A stretch of 64,000 nt of DNA, from NCBI GenBank assembly GCA_011503125.2, contig WWBZ02000022.1, positions 1,302,001 through 1,366,000 of the forward strand, written 5' to 3'. This DNA is from Botryosphaeria dothidea (lineage: Eukaryota; Ascomycota; Dothideomycetes; Botryosphaeriales; Botryosphaeriaceae). The notes beneath the pieces were generated by a model. The model was not told where the DNA came from. It saw only the letters and a program-made list of their open reading frames with translations, and searched no databases. The translations under genes and the position numbers were made by a program. This document shows, one piece after another, positions 34,898 through 45,515 of this stretch; the first letter of the stretch is position 1; each line of letters starts with the position of its first letter.

Positions 34898-36753
34898 ATG
34901 GAAGCCTCTTCATGGGAGCGCGAGGGCTCGGGCGGCGCGCTGTTTCGCCCTCGTCAACTCCCTCTGGAAAGCCCGTCGATTTCATCCACGGTCGTACGGA
35001 CGTCACCATACCATGCCTACCTGGCATTGCTGCCTGCATATGAAACCGAAAGCCTCCTCGCCGATAACATTCCGAACGGGAAACCCAGCACCATCTACTA
35101 TCTCGAAATCGCCTCCGACGGCACTCTCCACGAACCCGAAGCCTTCACCAGCAAGCTCAATGGTAATTGCTACTGGCAAGGTGATGACGTCCACCTTGCA
35201 GCTCTCCGCATTCGCCTGGAGACGTCTGTGCCCTATGCGCAACGTATCATAGTCGTTGAGAATATCCTCCCCGTCGTTGTTGAACTGCTGGGCTCGTCGC
35301 TCAACCTCCGCCCCCGTCTCTTTCAGCAGCATGTCCGAGACAGGTGGCGGTCAAACGATCAATCGTCTCGCAATGCGCCGCAAGATGCCGACGCCATGAT
35401 TCCAGCCGTGTGGATACGCCCAGAGTCCTTCGGTGTGACTATCCGGGTCCCAAGGATGATCGATGCCGCTTCGTTGCGCCCAGCATCCTCCTGGCAACAG
35501 AAAAGACTCCTTTCTATGTTGAATGATTGCGATGCCTCACCCTTGCTTTTCCAAGACGCTCCGGTCCCTTGTCACCCGAGAGTTTTTGAACATGTTTCTA
35601 TGGAGATTCTGGCAGAGGAAGAGGCTCAATGGACAGGTAAGTGAATCCTGGGACCTCACAACGCTATCTTTTATTTGTGCGCGAAGCCGAAGCTGCTGTC
35701 CGGGTATGCGCACCTGCGGTCCTTGTGACCCAAAAATCAAGACGGATTTGTAGACCACTTCCAAATGTCTCTCACGCCCACCGACACGCCGTGCTTTCTA
35801 CGCTTCGCTTTTCAGTCACACTCTCGAGCTCTCCCGTTTTTCTAATAACCATTATAGCGATTGTGCTATTCCCGTCGAGTTCTGATGAGCGTCTACCGTT
35901 CTCAAGAGCTCGGAAAGCGACGCGTGAACCAGCTCCACCAATACCAGTGTCAGGGTACGGGGAGAATCTTTCCGAGTTCGACGCACGAACGGAACATTTT
36001 CCGCAATGGCAAGTGGAATATCAGCATCTCTCGGATACGCCCTCTGAACGCAACGATCCTTTCATCTTGGCTGCATCATTATATGCCCATGCACTTGGCT
36101 ATTGGGAGATTCACGTCAATACCCTGGACAGGATCGTGCAATCATTGAATCAAGTTCTCAGCCTGATGCGATCCAGCCCTGCCGGCGATACTGGTGAAAT
36201 CTATCCCCAGCAGGACCTGAAGGAACTCATTCTTTCCAACGTCTCTGTTCTCTCAGACACCTTGAGCCACCTGGAGTCCCTTATAAAACTAGAAACACTG
36301 CCCGGAAACCGTTTCAGCAAATTATCAGTCTCATCATCGGCCCTTGTCAACCAGCACCGGAGCTTTGCGGCCTTCCAAGCTCGCCTGACTAGGAATTTAC
36401 CCATAGTCCAACACCACATCGACGTCGTGCTCTCGCAACAGCACATCTTGCTTGCACACACGCAGCTGTTGGAAAGCAGGAAAGGCATCGAGCAAGCCGA
36501 CACAGTCAAAAGGCTCACAGCTTTGGCGTTCATTTTCATCCCCATTTCGACTGCCACAAGCGTTTTCGGAATGAATATCCAGGAACTCAACCCGAACCCA
36601 AGGATTTGGGTCTTCTTGGTTACATGCGCGGGTCTTCTGGCGTTTGCACTGATGGGTGCGTACTGGAATCGCTTGTGCAACTTCTCGGCGGAGCTGTGGC
36701 GCCGCGTGAAGGACAATTTGGACGAATCCATGGACCGTCACAGATGGAGATGA
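34898..36753 (+). CDS. CorA-like divalent-cation (Mg2+) transporter family protein; middle exon structure unresolved
   Basis: Exon 1 (34898-35636, 246 codons plus one base) ends at a good GTAAGT donor. The final exon reads in a different frame, from about 35.9 kb to 36753. The last exon carries the hallmark: a helix (LTALAFIFIPISTATSVF) followed by the GMN motif in FGMNIQEL, then a second helix (WVFLVTCAGLLAFALMGAYW), preceded by a long helical cytosolic region. This is the CorA/Alr fold, a pentameric channel in the plasma or organelle membrane. Between the exons, coding-looking pieces lie in two frames (FVDHFQMSLTPTDTPCFLRF at about 35.75-35.81 kb; TLELSRFSNNHYSDCAIPVE at about 35.82-35.88 kb). 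So one or two further introns, or frameshift damage, must be assumed. Family is confident; the exact gene model is not. Confidence 0.8.
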
Positions 36754-36978
36754 GGGACGTTGATCTCACTACCGCATCGCAAAGGGCCTTGGGGATTTAT
36801 TCTCTTTCGCCATGTGTCCTCGGGGCGACCTTCTGCATTTGCAAACTGCCACCCCTCTATCAGTTGCCCTTTTTCTTTTTCCCGGAAAAAAATAATTTTA
36901 CAAGACCTGAGGAATGTCATTGCACTAATTATGAGCTGTCTATAAAAGGGTATTTCCATTTGCATCTGAACCATGATT

Positions 36979-38627
36979 CTATCTATTGCCCGACCCGAAA
37001 CCAATTTTCATCTCGCTGTCCACCTGCCGACAATCACTCGCATTCCCATCATCACCTCTGGACTCGTCGTGTTTGGTAAAGTACATGTGCGCGTTTGGTA
37101 GCGCAAGGTCACCATCCGCACATTCATGGATGCTGAAATTGTCCAAACTCGAACTCGGAGGGATACCGATGATGACGTTGTTCTCATTCGGGCGAATCTC
37201 GTCAGGTCTTCTCCGGTGTTGAGGGGGAAAAGACGCCGAGATGTTCTGTGCGAGGCTCTCCTGCGGAGGCATCTCCTTCTGTTTACCAACATCTGCACGC
37301 GGAGTCAGCAGATGGCATCCAATGGAAGCAGCGAACATACCTTGGAAGCTGCCGATCGCAGTCAGCGCGGGCTGAAAGAGCAAGATCATGGGAAGAATCT
37401 GCCCGAACCCCCATTTGTTGGCGCTCCGCAGGTTCAACGAGCAGTAATGTCCCCATGACGACTCTGTCGAGTTGCGAGAGCCATACGCGTTCCATGGGTC
37501 CCAATCCGGCGCTTCCGCAAAGCGTTGGGCATAGACAAACACCAGGGAGACGGCGAAGAAGGAAATCTGTTGACAGAAGACGATGAACAGGCTGCCCACG
37601 AAAATGTACCGGCACGCCAGCGCGAAGAAGTCCCGGAAGAGATAGATGATGTTTGCAGAGATGTAGTTGTCGCTTTCGGCCGAGCGCACCCGTTTGATGC
37701 TGACAAAGTCGAGGAATCTCTCTCGGAAGCGGATCCTGGATATTCCCATGATCGGAAGGTGCAGCGCAAGGAGGAGGAAAGGGTACATGACGAAGATCAA
37801 GTAGAGGATCGGAAGAACACGGCTGACATCGTTATCATCATCGAGGAAGGGCCTGTCTGACTTGCAGGGCTCGTTCTCCGGGGCGCAGTAGCCGTCCGTG
37901 TGGTGGAAGAGGCGCTTGAAGGCGACGCGTAGGGGCTGAAACGGAAGGGTAATGGCAGTCATTGTACTTAGCAGCAGCGCAAACACGTAGACGAAGGCGA
38001 GTCGAGACACGATAGCATCACGATGCTTCGCAAAGTAGTTTTTCAGGGTAAGGATGCAGGCCAGGTGGGAGCTGCTGGACAGGCAGCTCAGGTACAGAAT
38101 GAGCATGAAGTGTGCGTTCTGATACTTCAGCTGGGACGGAGGGAAAGTGAAACTGTCGTCCATTTTACCAGTGACCGGCTTGGGGTAGGGATGTGGGTGT
38201 CGGTTCCATATTTCTGGGTCATCAGCTCGAACAAGGCCGGCGATGAGTATGGCGTAACCGGTCAGGAGCTGCTGATCTGCCATAGACAACATGAAGCGTT
38301 CGAGCTTTGCTCGACGTTGCCTGTGGCGCTTTAGGGAGTCGGGGGGTTGTTGCTTTCGGCATAGGATGCGGCGAAGTCGCATTGGGAAGATTGCGTCTGG
38401 ATCATTGTTCAAAGCATCAAGGACCGCAGCAGAGACTGAGCAAAGCGTAGTAACAGAAGCAGCTACAGTAAACGATATGATAACCTAGACCGGTATCAGC
38501 TTGCGAGTCAAAGGAAGCAGGAGCGAGCAAACCTTACTCCAATTCCGGCGACATCCGGGTCTGCGGTACATCTTGCCTCGGGGAAAATGTAGTCCAGATC
38601 AAACCATACAAGATCAGTGACGGCCAT
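36979..38627 (-). CDS. Fungal multi-pass membrane protein of unknown function
   Basis: Exons 38627-38538 and 38484-36979 give 531 aa, split by a 53-bp intron in phase 0. Exon 1 encodes MAVTDLVWFDLDYIFPEARC. About seven hydrophobic helices follow: VIISFTVAASVTTLCSVSAA, LLTGYAILIAGLV, AHFMLILYLSCLSSSSHLAC, FVYVFALLLSTMTAITLPF, ILYLIFVMYPFLLLALHLP, YIFVGSLFIVFCQQISFFAV and ILPMILLFQPALTAIG. The helix beginning QQLLTGYAIL resembles fungus-specific membrane proteins that I know only as uncharacterised. The last roughly 120 residues are hydrophilic and acidic, probably cytosolic. It is convergent with the CorA-like gene (225 bp apart). No transport or catalytic motif is recognised. Confidence 0.8.
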
Positions 38628-40039
38628 GGTGTAGTTGGTAGAATGGATCCATTGATGTCACGACACCGGAGCACCAAGGGACTTTTAAACAGAGCAGTGC
38701 TCAGCCTTGGCTTTAAATAAAATAGGGCAAACGACTGAAGTGCACATGCTCGCCACTGGCGGCCAAGACTCTGCTTCCTCGAACACAGAAGAGCCAGCAC
38801 CAAACAGAGGGCTGGGGCCAGGGCGAAATGCACACCAAGCCAGCGTCCCGCGTCCGCGATGCACGAGCTGCGCCCCCCAAAGCGGCCTGCAGCCTTGTTA
38901 TCAGGACACGCACGGGTCAAGCCGCCAGTCACTGTGTTGGTCTTGTTAGATGTGCCGCAGGCTGGCCATTGGTTGGGGGCGGGCGATCGTCGTGAGCCAC
39001 GTTCCGCGGTAGCCTGAAGAACTCGCGGGACACGGTTTCTTTCATTGCTGGAGTCCAGCACTCCGCCATTCGTCAAACGCGCATGACTAACGCTGGCGTC
39101 TGCTGAAACCTGCACGACTCTGCGGATGATGCACACCTCACGCACACGACATACGGCTGCGCTTTTGAATCTTGCGCAGCCACCAAATCTGCCTGCTCTG
39201 TTGGCGTCGGGCAGATGAACACGCTCCGCGAACAGGCAGCAGCGGCCCCGTGTGGCGTCCACTTATCGTGTCGTGATTGGTGACATCCCGAGGCATCAGA
39301 GCACTGGCACTTCCTTCTCTCTTCTTTTTCTCTGCCTGTCCAGTTCTGTGGGCGCATAGACGCCATCAGCCCATCAGCATCCAAAGTAGGTGGCTTCCTG
39401 TTGTGCTACAACCTGAAAGGTCACGCTATTCCTGGCAACGAATGACATCATAGGCCAATGTTGATGGAAATTCCTCAAGAGCCCTTGCATCGTAATCAAC
39501 AAATTTGCATTCTGCCGCTCAATCAACACACGACGGTGAGCCGCTGTGTCGGGAGGGCAATCTCGAACTTAAACCTGTGCTCGGGACAAGGCGGGCGCGC
39601 TGCTGGGGTCGATTATGGCCTTAAACCCGCATTTGTATACTACCTCTTCTTTATTTACGGTGAATTGCACGACTGCAATCTCTAAGGCTCCCGGTCAGCT
39701 CTGTCGCATGCAGGGGCTCTCGACCCGCCGTTGCCATCTAAGACCGCGCGATTCTTCGAGCAGAGCCTTTGGGCCTCTCTTCACCAGGGATTTTTTCCCC
39801 TGGAGGGCGCATCTATGCGGCTCAGTCAAGAGCTCTGACCGCGCCGACGTTTCTGAAACCCAGCGCACGTCAGCCCCGGCGGCTCGCGAGTTTCTCCAGC
39901 CAAGTGTCGAGCTCCAAGCAGCGCTGAAACCCACACTGCCAGGGCCCGATGCGAGCAACCCGCTGGCGAATGACAAAAGCCGCTCGTGTCCACCGCTGGC
40001 CCTCGACTCTCCACCAACAGACACCACAACGGAAAAGCA
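38628..40039. other. Intergenic, divergent upstream region of the 531-aa membrane protein and the PPxY membrane protein
   Basis: 1.4 kb with no supported gene. The longest minus-strand frame here is an extension out of the intron of the neighbouring gene. Both flanking genes start outward from this interval. Confidence 0.55.
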
Positions 40040-41203
40040 ATGAAGACATCACGACACCCGTCCAGCGATCGCTTTCCGCGCCATTTCGGAAACAACCGCC
40101 TCTTCCGAAAGATGCTCAAGTCGCAGCACGTCGTCACGCACGACATGCCCGTTTCTCCGACGTCTCCTGCCTTCTGCACCGGAAGCGACTCTTCAAGTTC
40201 AAGAGAACGAAAGAAGGCTCCAACGCAAATGATCACCGAGGTCGAGATAACACCGCCACCTCCGTATCACGAGGTTTCTCAGGCGCGCCCCGCGATTCGC
40301 GACGTCACGCGATTCCGGACTACCCCGCAAGAAGGGAGCCCGGAGGTCAGAAATGCACAGTCGGTTGCCTCATTAGGCAGTATGGGTCCCGCTCAACGCC
40401 AGTTGCTTCCTCTCAACTAATCAGTGAGCCCAGCAACCGTCCTCACACATCTCTCACCGCTTCCCCCCCTTCCGCACAAAACCAACAATACACGCCACTC
40501 TCGCCACTCCACCTACGAACCCTTCAGCCTGGACGACATCCACCTTCCGCGCTCAGCCTCGACCAGCAGCCTCCACCCGCCCCTTCGCCGCCGCTCCAGC
40601 GCCGACAACCTCTCCCGCCACCAGCCCGCCCGCCCTTCCACGCCATCTCGCTATCACCGCCCCTCACCACTCCCCGCCTTACCGACCCGCGCAACTCCGC
40701 TAGGCAGCCACCCCGTGCAACCACCAGCCGCACCATCCAAACCGACCACTAGGCGCAAAGACTTCTCCTCCCTCATCGCCATCGGCGTCATGTCGCCCAT
40801 CCACGAGGAGCCCGAGCCCGCACGAGGCCGCAGCAACACCGCCAGCTCATCAACATCCTCCTCCTCCTCCTCCTTCCACGCACTCGACAAGCGGCCCGCC
40901 AGTATCCTGCGTCGAATCGACTCCACCGACTCCGTTTCCCCGCATCGCGCCGGCAAGAAGGTGCGCTTCGAAGACGAGGGCGCCGCGCCAGATCGATTCA
41001 ACACGGATCGCCTGTACCTGCTGCCGACCGTGGTCGCGTCGCTGTTGCTGGTGTTGGCCATTTCCGAGGTGATTGACAGCGTGCGGCTGGAGTATGCGCT
41101 TGCGTTTGTGGTCGGGTGTGGCATCGCGCACAGTGGTTCGGCAGTTGTGGCCGAAGTGGTGGCCGAGACGTTGCAGAGGGCAAGAGCAGAGGGCTGGGCG
41201 TGA
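40040..41203 (+). CDS. PPxY-containing protein with two C-terminal transmembrane helices
   Basis: The frame carries one in-frame stop (TAA at 40418-40420). A 45-bp intron, 40380-40424 (GTATGG donor, CAACTAATCAG end), removes it and keeps phase, giving exons 40040-40379 and 40425-41203 and 372 aa. The protein is basic and disordered for 300 residues (Ser, Pro, Arg). It has PPPPYHEV at 72-79, a PPxY motif, and a KKVRFEDEG patch before the membrane part. The C-terminus holds two helices close together: LYLLPTVVASLLLVLAISEV and ALAFVVGCGIAHSGSAVVAE. Two helices and a cytosolic PPxY resemble membrane adaptors of Rsp5/NEDD4 ligases, but no family is recognised, so that role is inference. The start is the first ATG of the frame. 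Confidence 0.7.
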
Positions 41204-42512
41204 TGTGTAATTTTCATTTCGCCGTGTGTTACGAAAACGGGAGCTGGCAGTCTGCGGGTAGGCGTTTTGGGCGGGTGTTTGGGAAATGGGGATTTAAATG
41301 GTCAGGGGAAAAAAGACCTTCACTCGGGGGGAATTGGCGCACTACACTTTGGTAATGTTGTTTGCACAGCTTCGTATAGTATGCAAGGTATTATTCGCCA
41401 TGGCGAATGAAGAGATGATCGGAATCTGGAATTCCGATAGGCGGAGGCGCATCTAATTGATGACAGAGTTACAGGCTCGCCCGATGGGTGGTACATGTGT
41501 AAATGCTGGGATCTGCAGTGCCGCACCATGTGGCACCCTAGCCAGTCGAGATTTTGCGAAAGAATATTTGGTTATTCAGTTGCTTTTCACTCGTCTGCGC
41601 AAGTGATGAGGAAAGCTCAATGAATAACCCAAAACTGGCCTTCTCCTTCTCGCTGTTGGCCGCGACGCTCTTGCTCAGTGCAAAATGGACAAACCAACGC
41701 TCTCCTTCTGGCCCGCACCGCCGCACTCTCATTTGCATCAGAAGGTACCCGGTGACAACAGTGCCCACAGCAATGATGTTCTTGAGTTTCATGGTCAGCA
41801 CTTCTTTGCGGCGAGTTACTGCGGCTTCTACTGCACCTTCTTCTTCCGCAGCTGTCGTACCTCACGGTATTTGGGCACGCTACATTCCTTTGTACGAGCG
41901 GTGACTGATCTGGCTCAGGCTCATGATCGCCATTGGAAGCAGGGCTTGGGAATATAAAGGATAAGCCCCGCTCGATGTGGTGGGAAATCTGGCGCCGCCA
42001 GCGGTACCGCGTCTCTCGTGATTGCGGCATGTATGAATTCTGTACGCTTGCAAAGATAAATCGATTTGAGCCAATGAAGAGCGCCTTTGTATCTTATGGT
42101 TGTAGGTGATAAGACTGAGTTGATAATCAGAAAGCATTGTGGGTTGGTTGATTGACGTTGGGAAAGGGTCGAAGTATGCACCATGTTGGTCAGCGTGTCC
42201 GGCTGACTACAACAAATTCACAAGGCCCCCAGCGTGACACAGCTCAACGTGCAGGAACACCAAATCTCTAAGCGAGCTGATTCATTGGTCAATTTGGTGT
42301 ATAGAATCCGTTTCAAGAAGGACCCGGGTATGCAAGTCATCGACACCATCCACCATCATGAGCATTAGCACCAGTCCCTCGCCCTTCCTAGTCTTTCCTT
42401 TGAGCCCCCTGATGCATCCGTAGACCCAATCTTGGAGCTTACCGCTTTGTCTTCATCGCCTTTCTTCACTAAGTCGAACTCATCACCACTGCCCCGCAGC
42501 CGCTGTTGTTAT
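41204..42512. other. Intergenic between the PPxY membrane protein and the duplicated-module gene
   Basis: 1.3 kb without a confident gene. Minus-strand frames near 41.6-42.0 kb include a short membrane-like segment (IIAVGTVVTGYLLMQM), but I could not assemble a credible exon structure. Confidence 0.5.
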
Positions 42513-44993
42513 TCATTCTGATTTTTTTGCTAGTCGGGCCTGCCTGTATCGCCCAAACCCTGTGAGAATATCGGACCAAGCTCTCGAATTGAGTGCTCCA
42601 TCTGGAATGCCTTGTCCCGGACCCACATACTCTGCCCACAATTGACCAATCGATGGAAGCTCACCATCATTGTCGACAGATTCCCCGACCTCACCGATTT
42701 CCTCTCTGCAGATCGCTGCGGCTTCATGACCATGAATGGGACGTAGTTGGTAGCTCGTTTTTCCACTCCTTTGTGACGGAGTGCGCGATCCAGGATGTTT
42801 CCACCCCTTTAGGATAGCTCTCCTACATTTCTTTTTCACACCTCTTGTGCTTGTTGTTTGTCTTTTCTCAATATTTTGCGCCCCGGAGGTCATCGCTCGT
42901 TGGTTTCTGGTTCGCTCCACATCATCAATGACGCTCGTGATCCTCCGCCAGAGCTGATCACTCATCATCTCAGGTGGGTACCAATCCAATATGCAGTAAG
43001 TGTTCCATGGCTGCGCAAGCGCCAAATATTGCCGGTAGAATTCGACCAGGCAGTCTTCCCGTCTTCGGTCGGCTTCATCGCCCGCAGGGGTACCGCAAGG
43101 CCGGTCCGGTTCTTCCTGATCGCAGCAGGTTTCTTCTCCGCTGTCCCATCTCTCACCCAGATGTTGCTGTTGCTGGTCGGCCTCACCACCCTTGCGAGGG
43201 ACTTCTTCATCGCTTTTTGACGCCCCCCACCACTGCTTGTACAGCCAAGCTGGCACTCCATTTAAGTCCACCCATACATCATTCCCTTGACTGCCGTACG
43301 TATTGTCCCCTTCACCATCCGCGACACCCCACTCGTCCTTAGAGTCACTCGCCCCATTTCCAAACCATTGCCTCATCAACCCCTCTCGCTGGCCTTGACT
43401 TGCTACCTCTCTTACGTGCCCCTCCCTGTCGTGCAGCCAGTAAGGGCCCCTGTATACGCCAAAGTTGCGTTCCTCGAATACTCGCTGAGCTATTGCTAGT
43501 TCCCGCGGGGATATCTGAGCAAAACACTCACGCCATGGTCTACGCGGAAGAATCTGGGTGAGCTCGCTGTATACATTGAGAAAGTCGCGGAGAAGCTGTG
43601 GGATAGGAATAGGATAAGCAGAGGCCGGAACAATGGTGGTGTGGAGTGGTTCAGAGGTCGCTCCGGGGGGTGCCAGCGGTGAAGAAGTCCTGGATGTCTC
43701 GGGTGTGTTGGTGGCATTGCTTGTTCTCGTGCTCGAAGATTGTTCGCGCCTTGATGGCCAGCTCCCGCCACCCCTCATTGAAACCCACTGAACATCCTCC
43801 TCACCCGTCTCGCCTTTTATCTCACCAGGAAACCACAGGCTCCTCAAACCTTCTCTTTCCCGCGGACAACTGACTTCTCTGATCCTTCCCTGCGAGTCAG
43901 AGACCATATACGGTCCGCCATACTCCCTGTATTTCCTTTCTTCGTACTTCTTCTGCTGGCGAGCCAACTCCTTCGGCGACACTGCAAAGATACCCGACCA
44001 CATTGGAGGCACGTAATCCGGATCCTGCGAAGCTCGTCCTTCAGAAGGAGAAGCCGAGAAAGCGCTGCGGATGAAGCCAGGTACCCGGACGGACATGGCA
44101 CTCGGGAGTGCAGCGAAAGGGAATCGATTGGGCCCGTCGTTGTCGTTCTCGCTCGGACCTGTACAGCTGTCGTGGTCAGCACCAGCAGTTCCACGCTCCT
44201 CCGAACCGTCTTCGGGCATCGACACCGAGGTCCACGACCGCAAGGACGGCGTCTCGCTGCTCTCAAACGGCGGGTTTGATCCAGATTCAGGCAACAGCAC
44301 CGCATCCGGGTCAAACCGCACCCTCCTCTTCTCCTTCACACTGGCGTTTCCACCACCTCTCGACCTGGCCTCCGGCTCTTCATCGCTGCCATCATCAGCA
44401 TTCACCCTCACCCTCCCCTCTCTGAAATAATCACTGAGCCGTCGCCTTATAGTCTTCACGTCCCTATGCATACCACTCGCACCAGCCGCCTCGGAACACA
44501 CGACACCAGGACTGAGCACGAACGGCGGCTTAGGCGACGTCGATATCTCGCGTCTCGGCGTCAGCGGCCAGTTGTGCAGTCGAGCACGTGGCCTCTCCCC
44601 CTCCTCGCTGGAAGCCCAGTTCCCGCCGCCCCTCAGGCGCGCCTGCCCGAACGTCGGGCCAGCACCACCATCACCGCCATCGTCCTTTCGACCGCGGCCT
44701 TGAGCGGCAGCATTCGTGGAGAGTCGGGCCCGAGCAGTCGCGCAAAAGCAACGAGAAGGAGTGGTGCCCGCGGGATACAAGTGCGCGGGCCCCAAGGCCA
44801 GGTGATGGAGGCGTGCGATGGGCGAACGGGCGTTCGCATCGGCTTGAGGGTGGTTGTCGGGATTTGGCATTGTCTGCTTGAGGCTCCGTGTCTCGATGCC
44901 CATAAGTCTGGTGTAGTGCAGCCGAAGGGTCTTGTTTCTCCAGTGAATTGGTGATACTTCTGTGCTTCGTTTCCTGAGAGTGGATGCTATCAA
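42513..44993 (-). CDS. Protein of unknown function with an internally duplicated module of about 55 residues
   Basis: Single open frame of 826 aa. Two copies of a module stand out: residues 332-388 (FAVSPKELARQQKKYEER, GGPYMVSDSQG, IREVSCPREREGL, then WF) and 487-545 (FAQISPRELAIAQRVFEER, RGPYWLHDREG, VREVASQGQREGL, then WF). They share SPxELAxxQ, EER, GPY, D-x2-G, REV, REGL and WF. A weaker third copy may lie at 648-690. The intervening sequence is Ser/Gly/Glu-rich and disordered. There is no signal peptide, membrane helix or known catalytic motif. The true start could be further in, for example at Met175 (44471), because residues 40-170 look low-complexity. I do not recognise the family. 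Confidence 0.7.
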   Translation of the reverse strand: MIASTLRKRSTEVSPIHWRNKTLRLHYTRLMGIETRSLKQTMPNPDNHPQADANARSPIARLHHLALGPAHLYPAGTTPSRCFCATARARLSTNAAAQGRGRKDDGGDGGAGPTFGQARLRGGGNWASSEEGERPRARLHNWPLTPRREISTSPKPPFVLSPGVVCSEAAGASGMHRDVKTIRRRLSDYFREGRVRVNADDGSDEEPEARSRGGGNASVKEKRRVRFDPDAVLLPESGSNPPFESSETPSLRSWTSVSMPEDGSEERGTAGADHDSCTGPSENDNDGPNRFPFAALPSAMSVRVPGFIRSAFSASPSEGRASQDPDYVPPMWSGIFAVSPKELARQQKKYEERKYREYGGPYMVSDSQGRIREVSCPREREGLRSLWFPGEIKGETGEEDVQWVSMRGGGSWPSRREQSSSTRTSNATNTPETSRTSSPLAPPGATSEPLHTTIVPASAYPIPIPQLLRDFLNVYSELTQILPRRPWRECFAQISPRELAIAQRVFEERNFGVYRGPYWLHDREGHVREVASQGQREGLMRQWFGNGASDSKDEWGVADGEGDNTYGSQGNDVWVDLNGVPAWLYKQWWGASKSDEEVPRKGGEADQQQQHLGERWDSGEETCCDQEEPDRPCGTPAGDEADRRREDCLVEFYRQYLALAQPWNTYCILDWYPPEMMSDQLWRRITSVIDDVERTRNQRAMTSGAQNIEKRQTTSTRGVKKKCRRAILKGWKHPGSRTPSQRSGKTSYQLRPIHGHEAAAICREEIGEVGESVDNDGELPSIGQLWAEYVGPGQGIPDGALNSRAWSDILTGFGRYRQARLAKKSE
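43359..43535 (-). repeat. Coding repeat, copy B of the duplicated module
   Basis: Encodes residues 487-545 of the 826-aa protein and aligns with copy A. The two are clearly diverged, so the duplication is old. Confidence 0.85.
43830..44000 (-). repeat. Coding repeat, copy A of the duplicated module
   Basis: Encodes residues 332-388 of the 826-aa protein. It aligns almost gap-free with copy B at 43359-43535 through SPxELA, EER, GPY, REV and REGL. Confidence 0.85.
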
Positions 44994-45515
44994 GTAAAGT
45001 ATGCTGAATATGAAATCCGAGCATTTGAGAAGAGCACTTGCTGAACATATACGGAAGAGTTAGCATTGCAGGATGTCCTTGCGTGGAATGCCTGACTCTC
45101 AGTGAAAGCATATCAACACACCACGGATAGCCACCTGAATCATCATGCATCAATACGCTAAACAGCTATGCCCGCCACGTAGACCCATTCTCGACTCCTT
45201 GCCAGCACCAGGAGGAAAGCAAGCACTCCCATGAATGCGTCAGAAAGTAAAGAAAAGTAGCTTCTGCTGGCTTTCATGAACTGAATAAACAAGCAAACAA
45301 GAAGTAACCACCAGCCAACCAGCCAGTCTAATGACCATAATATGCATCATCAAAACACCTACATTGCATTTGCATCGCATAGCATCGCTGAATGCCTCCC
45401 ATTGCTCCACGAAAAAGCCGAAGAGTGTAGCCAAGTCGTTCATAGTATCCTCTCCGTACGCCACGCCAACCCAATGATCCACAAAGAAGAACAGAGAAAT
45501 TCACACGAGACCTAT
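44994..45515. other. Intergenic between DSN1 (end) and the duplicated-module gene (start)
   Basis: 522 bp, AT-richer than the surrounding genes, with no supported coding sequence. It serves as 3' flank of DSN1 and upstream region of the 826-aa gene. Confidence 0.6.

Noticed and set aside
41538..42030. Small minus-strand protein with a membrane-like segment
   Set aside because: Two frames look partly coding, but no splice pair joins them in phase and no family is recognised.
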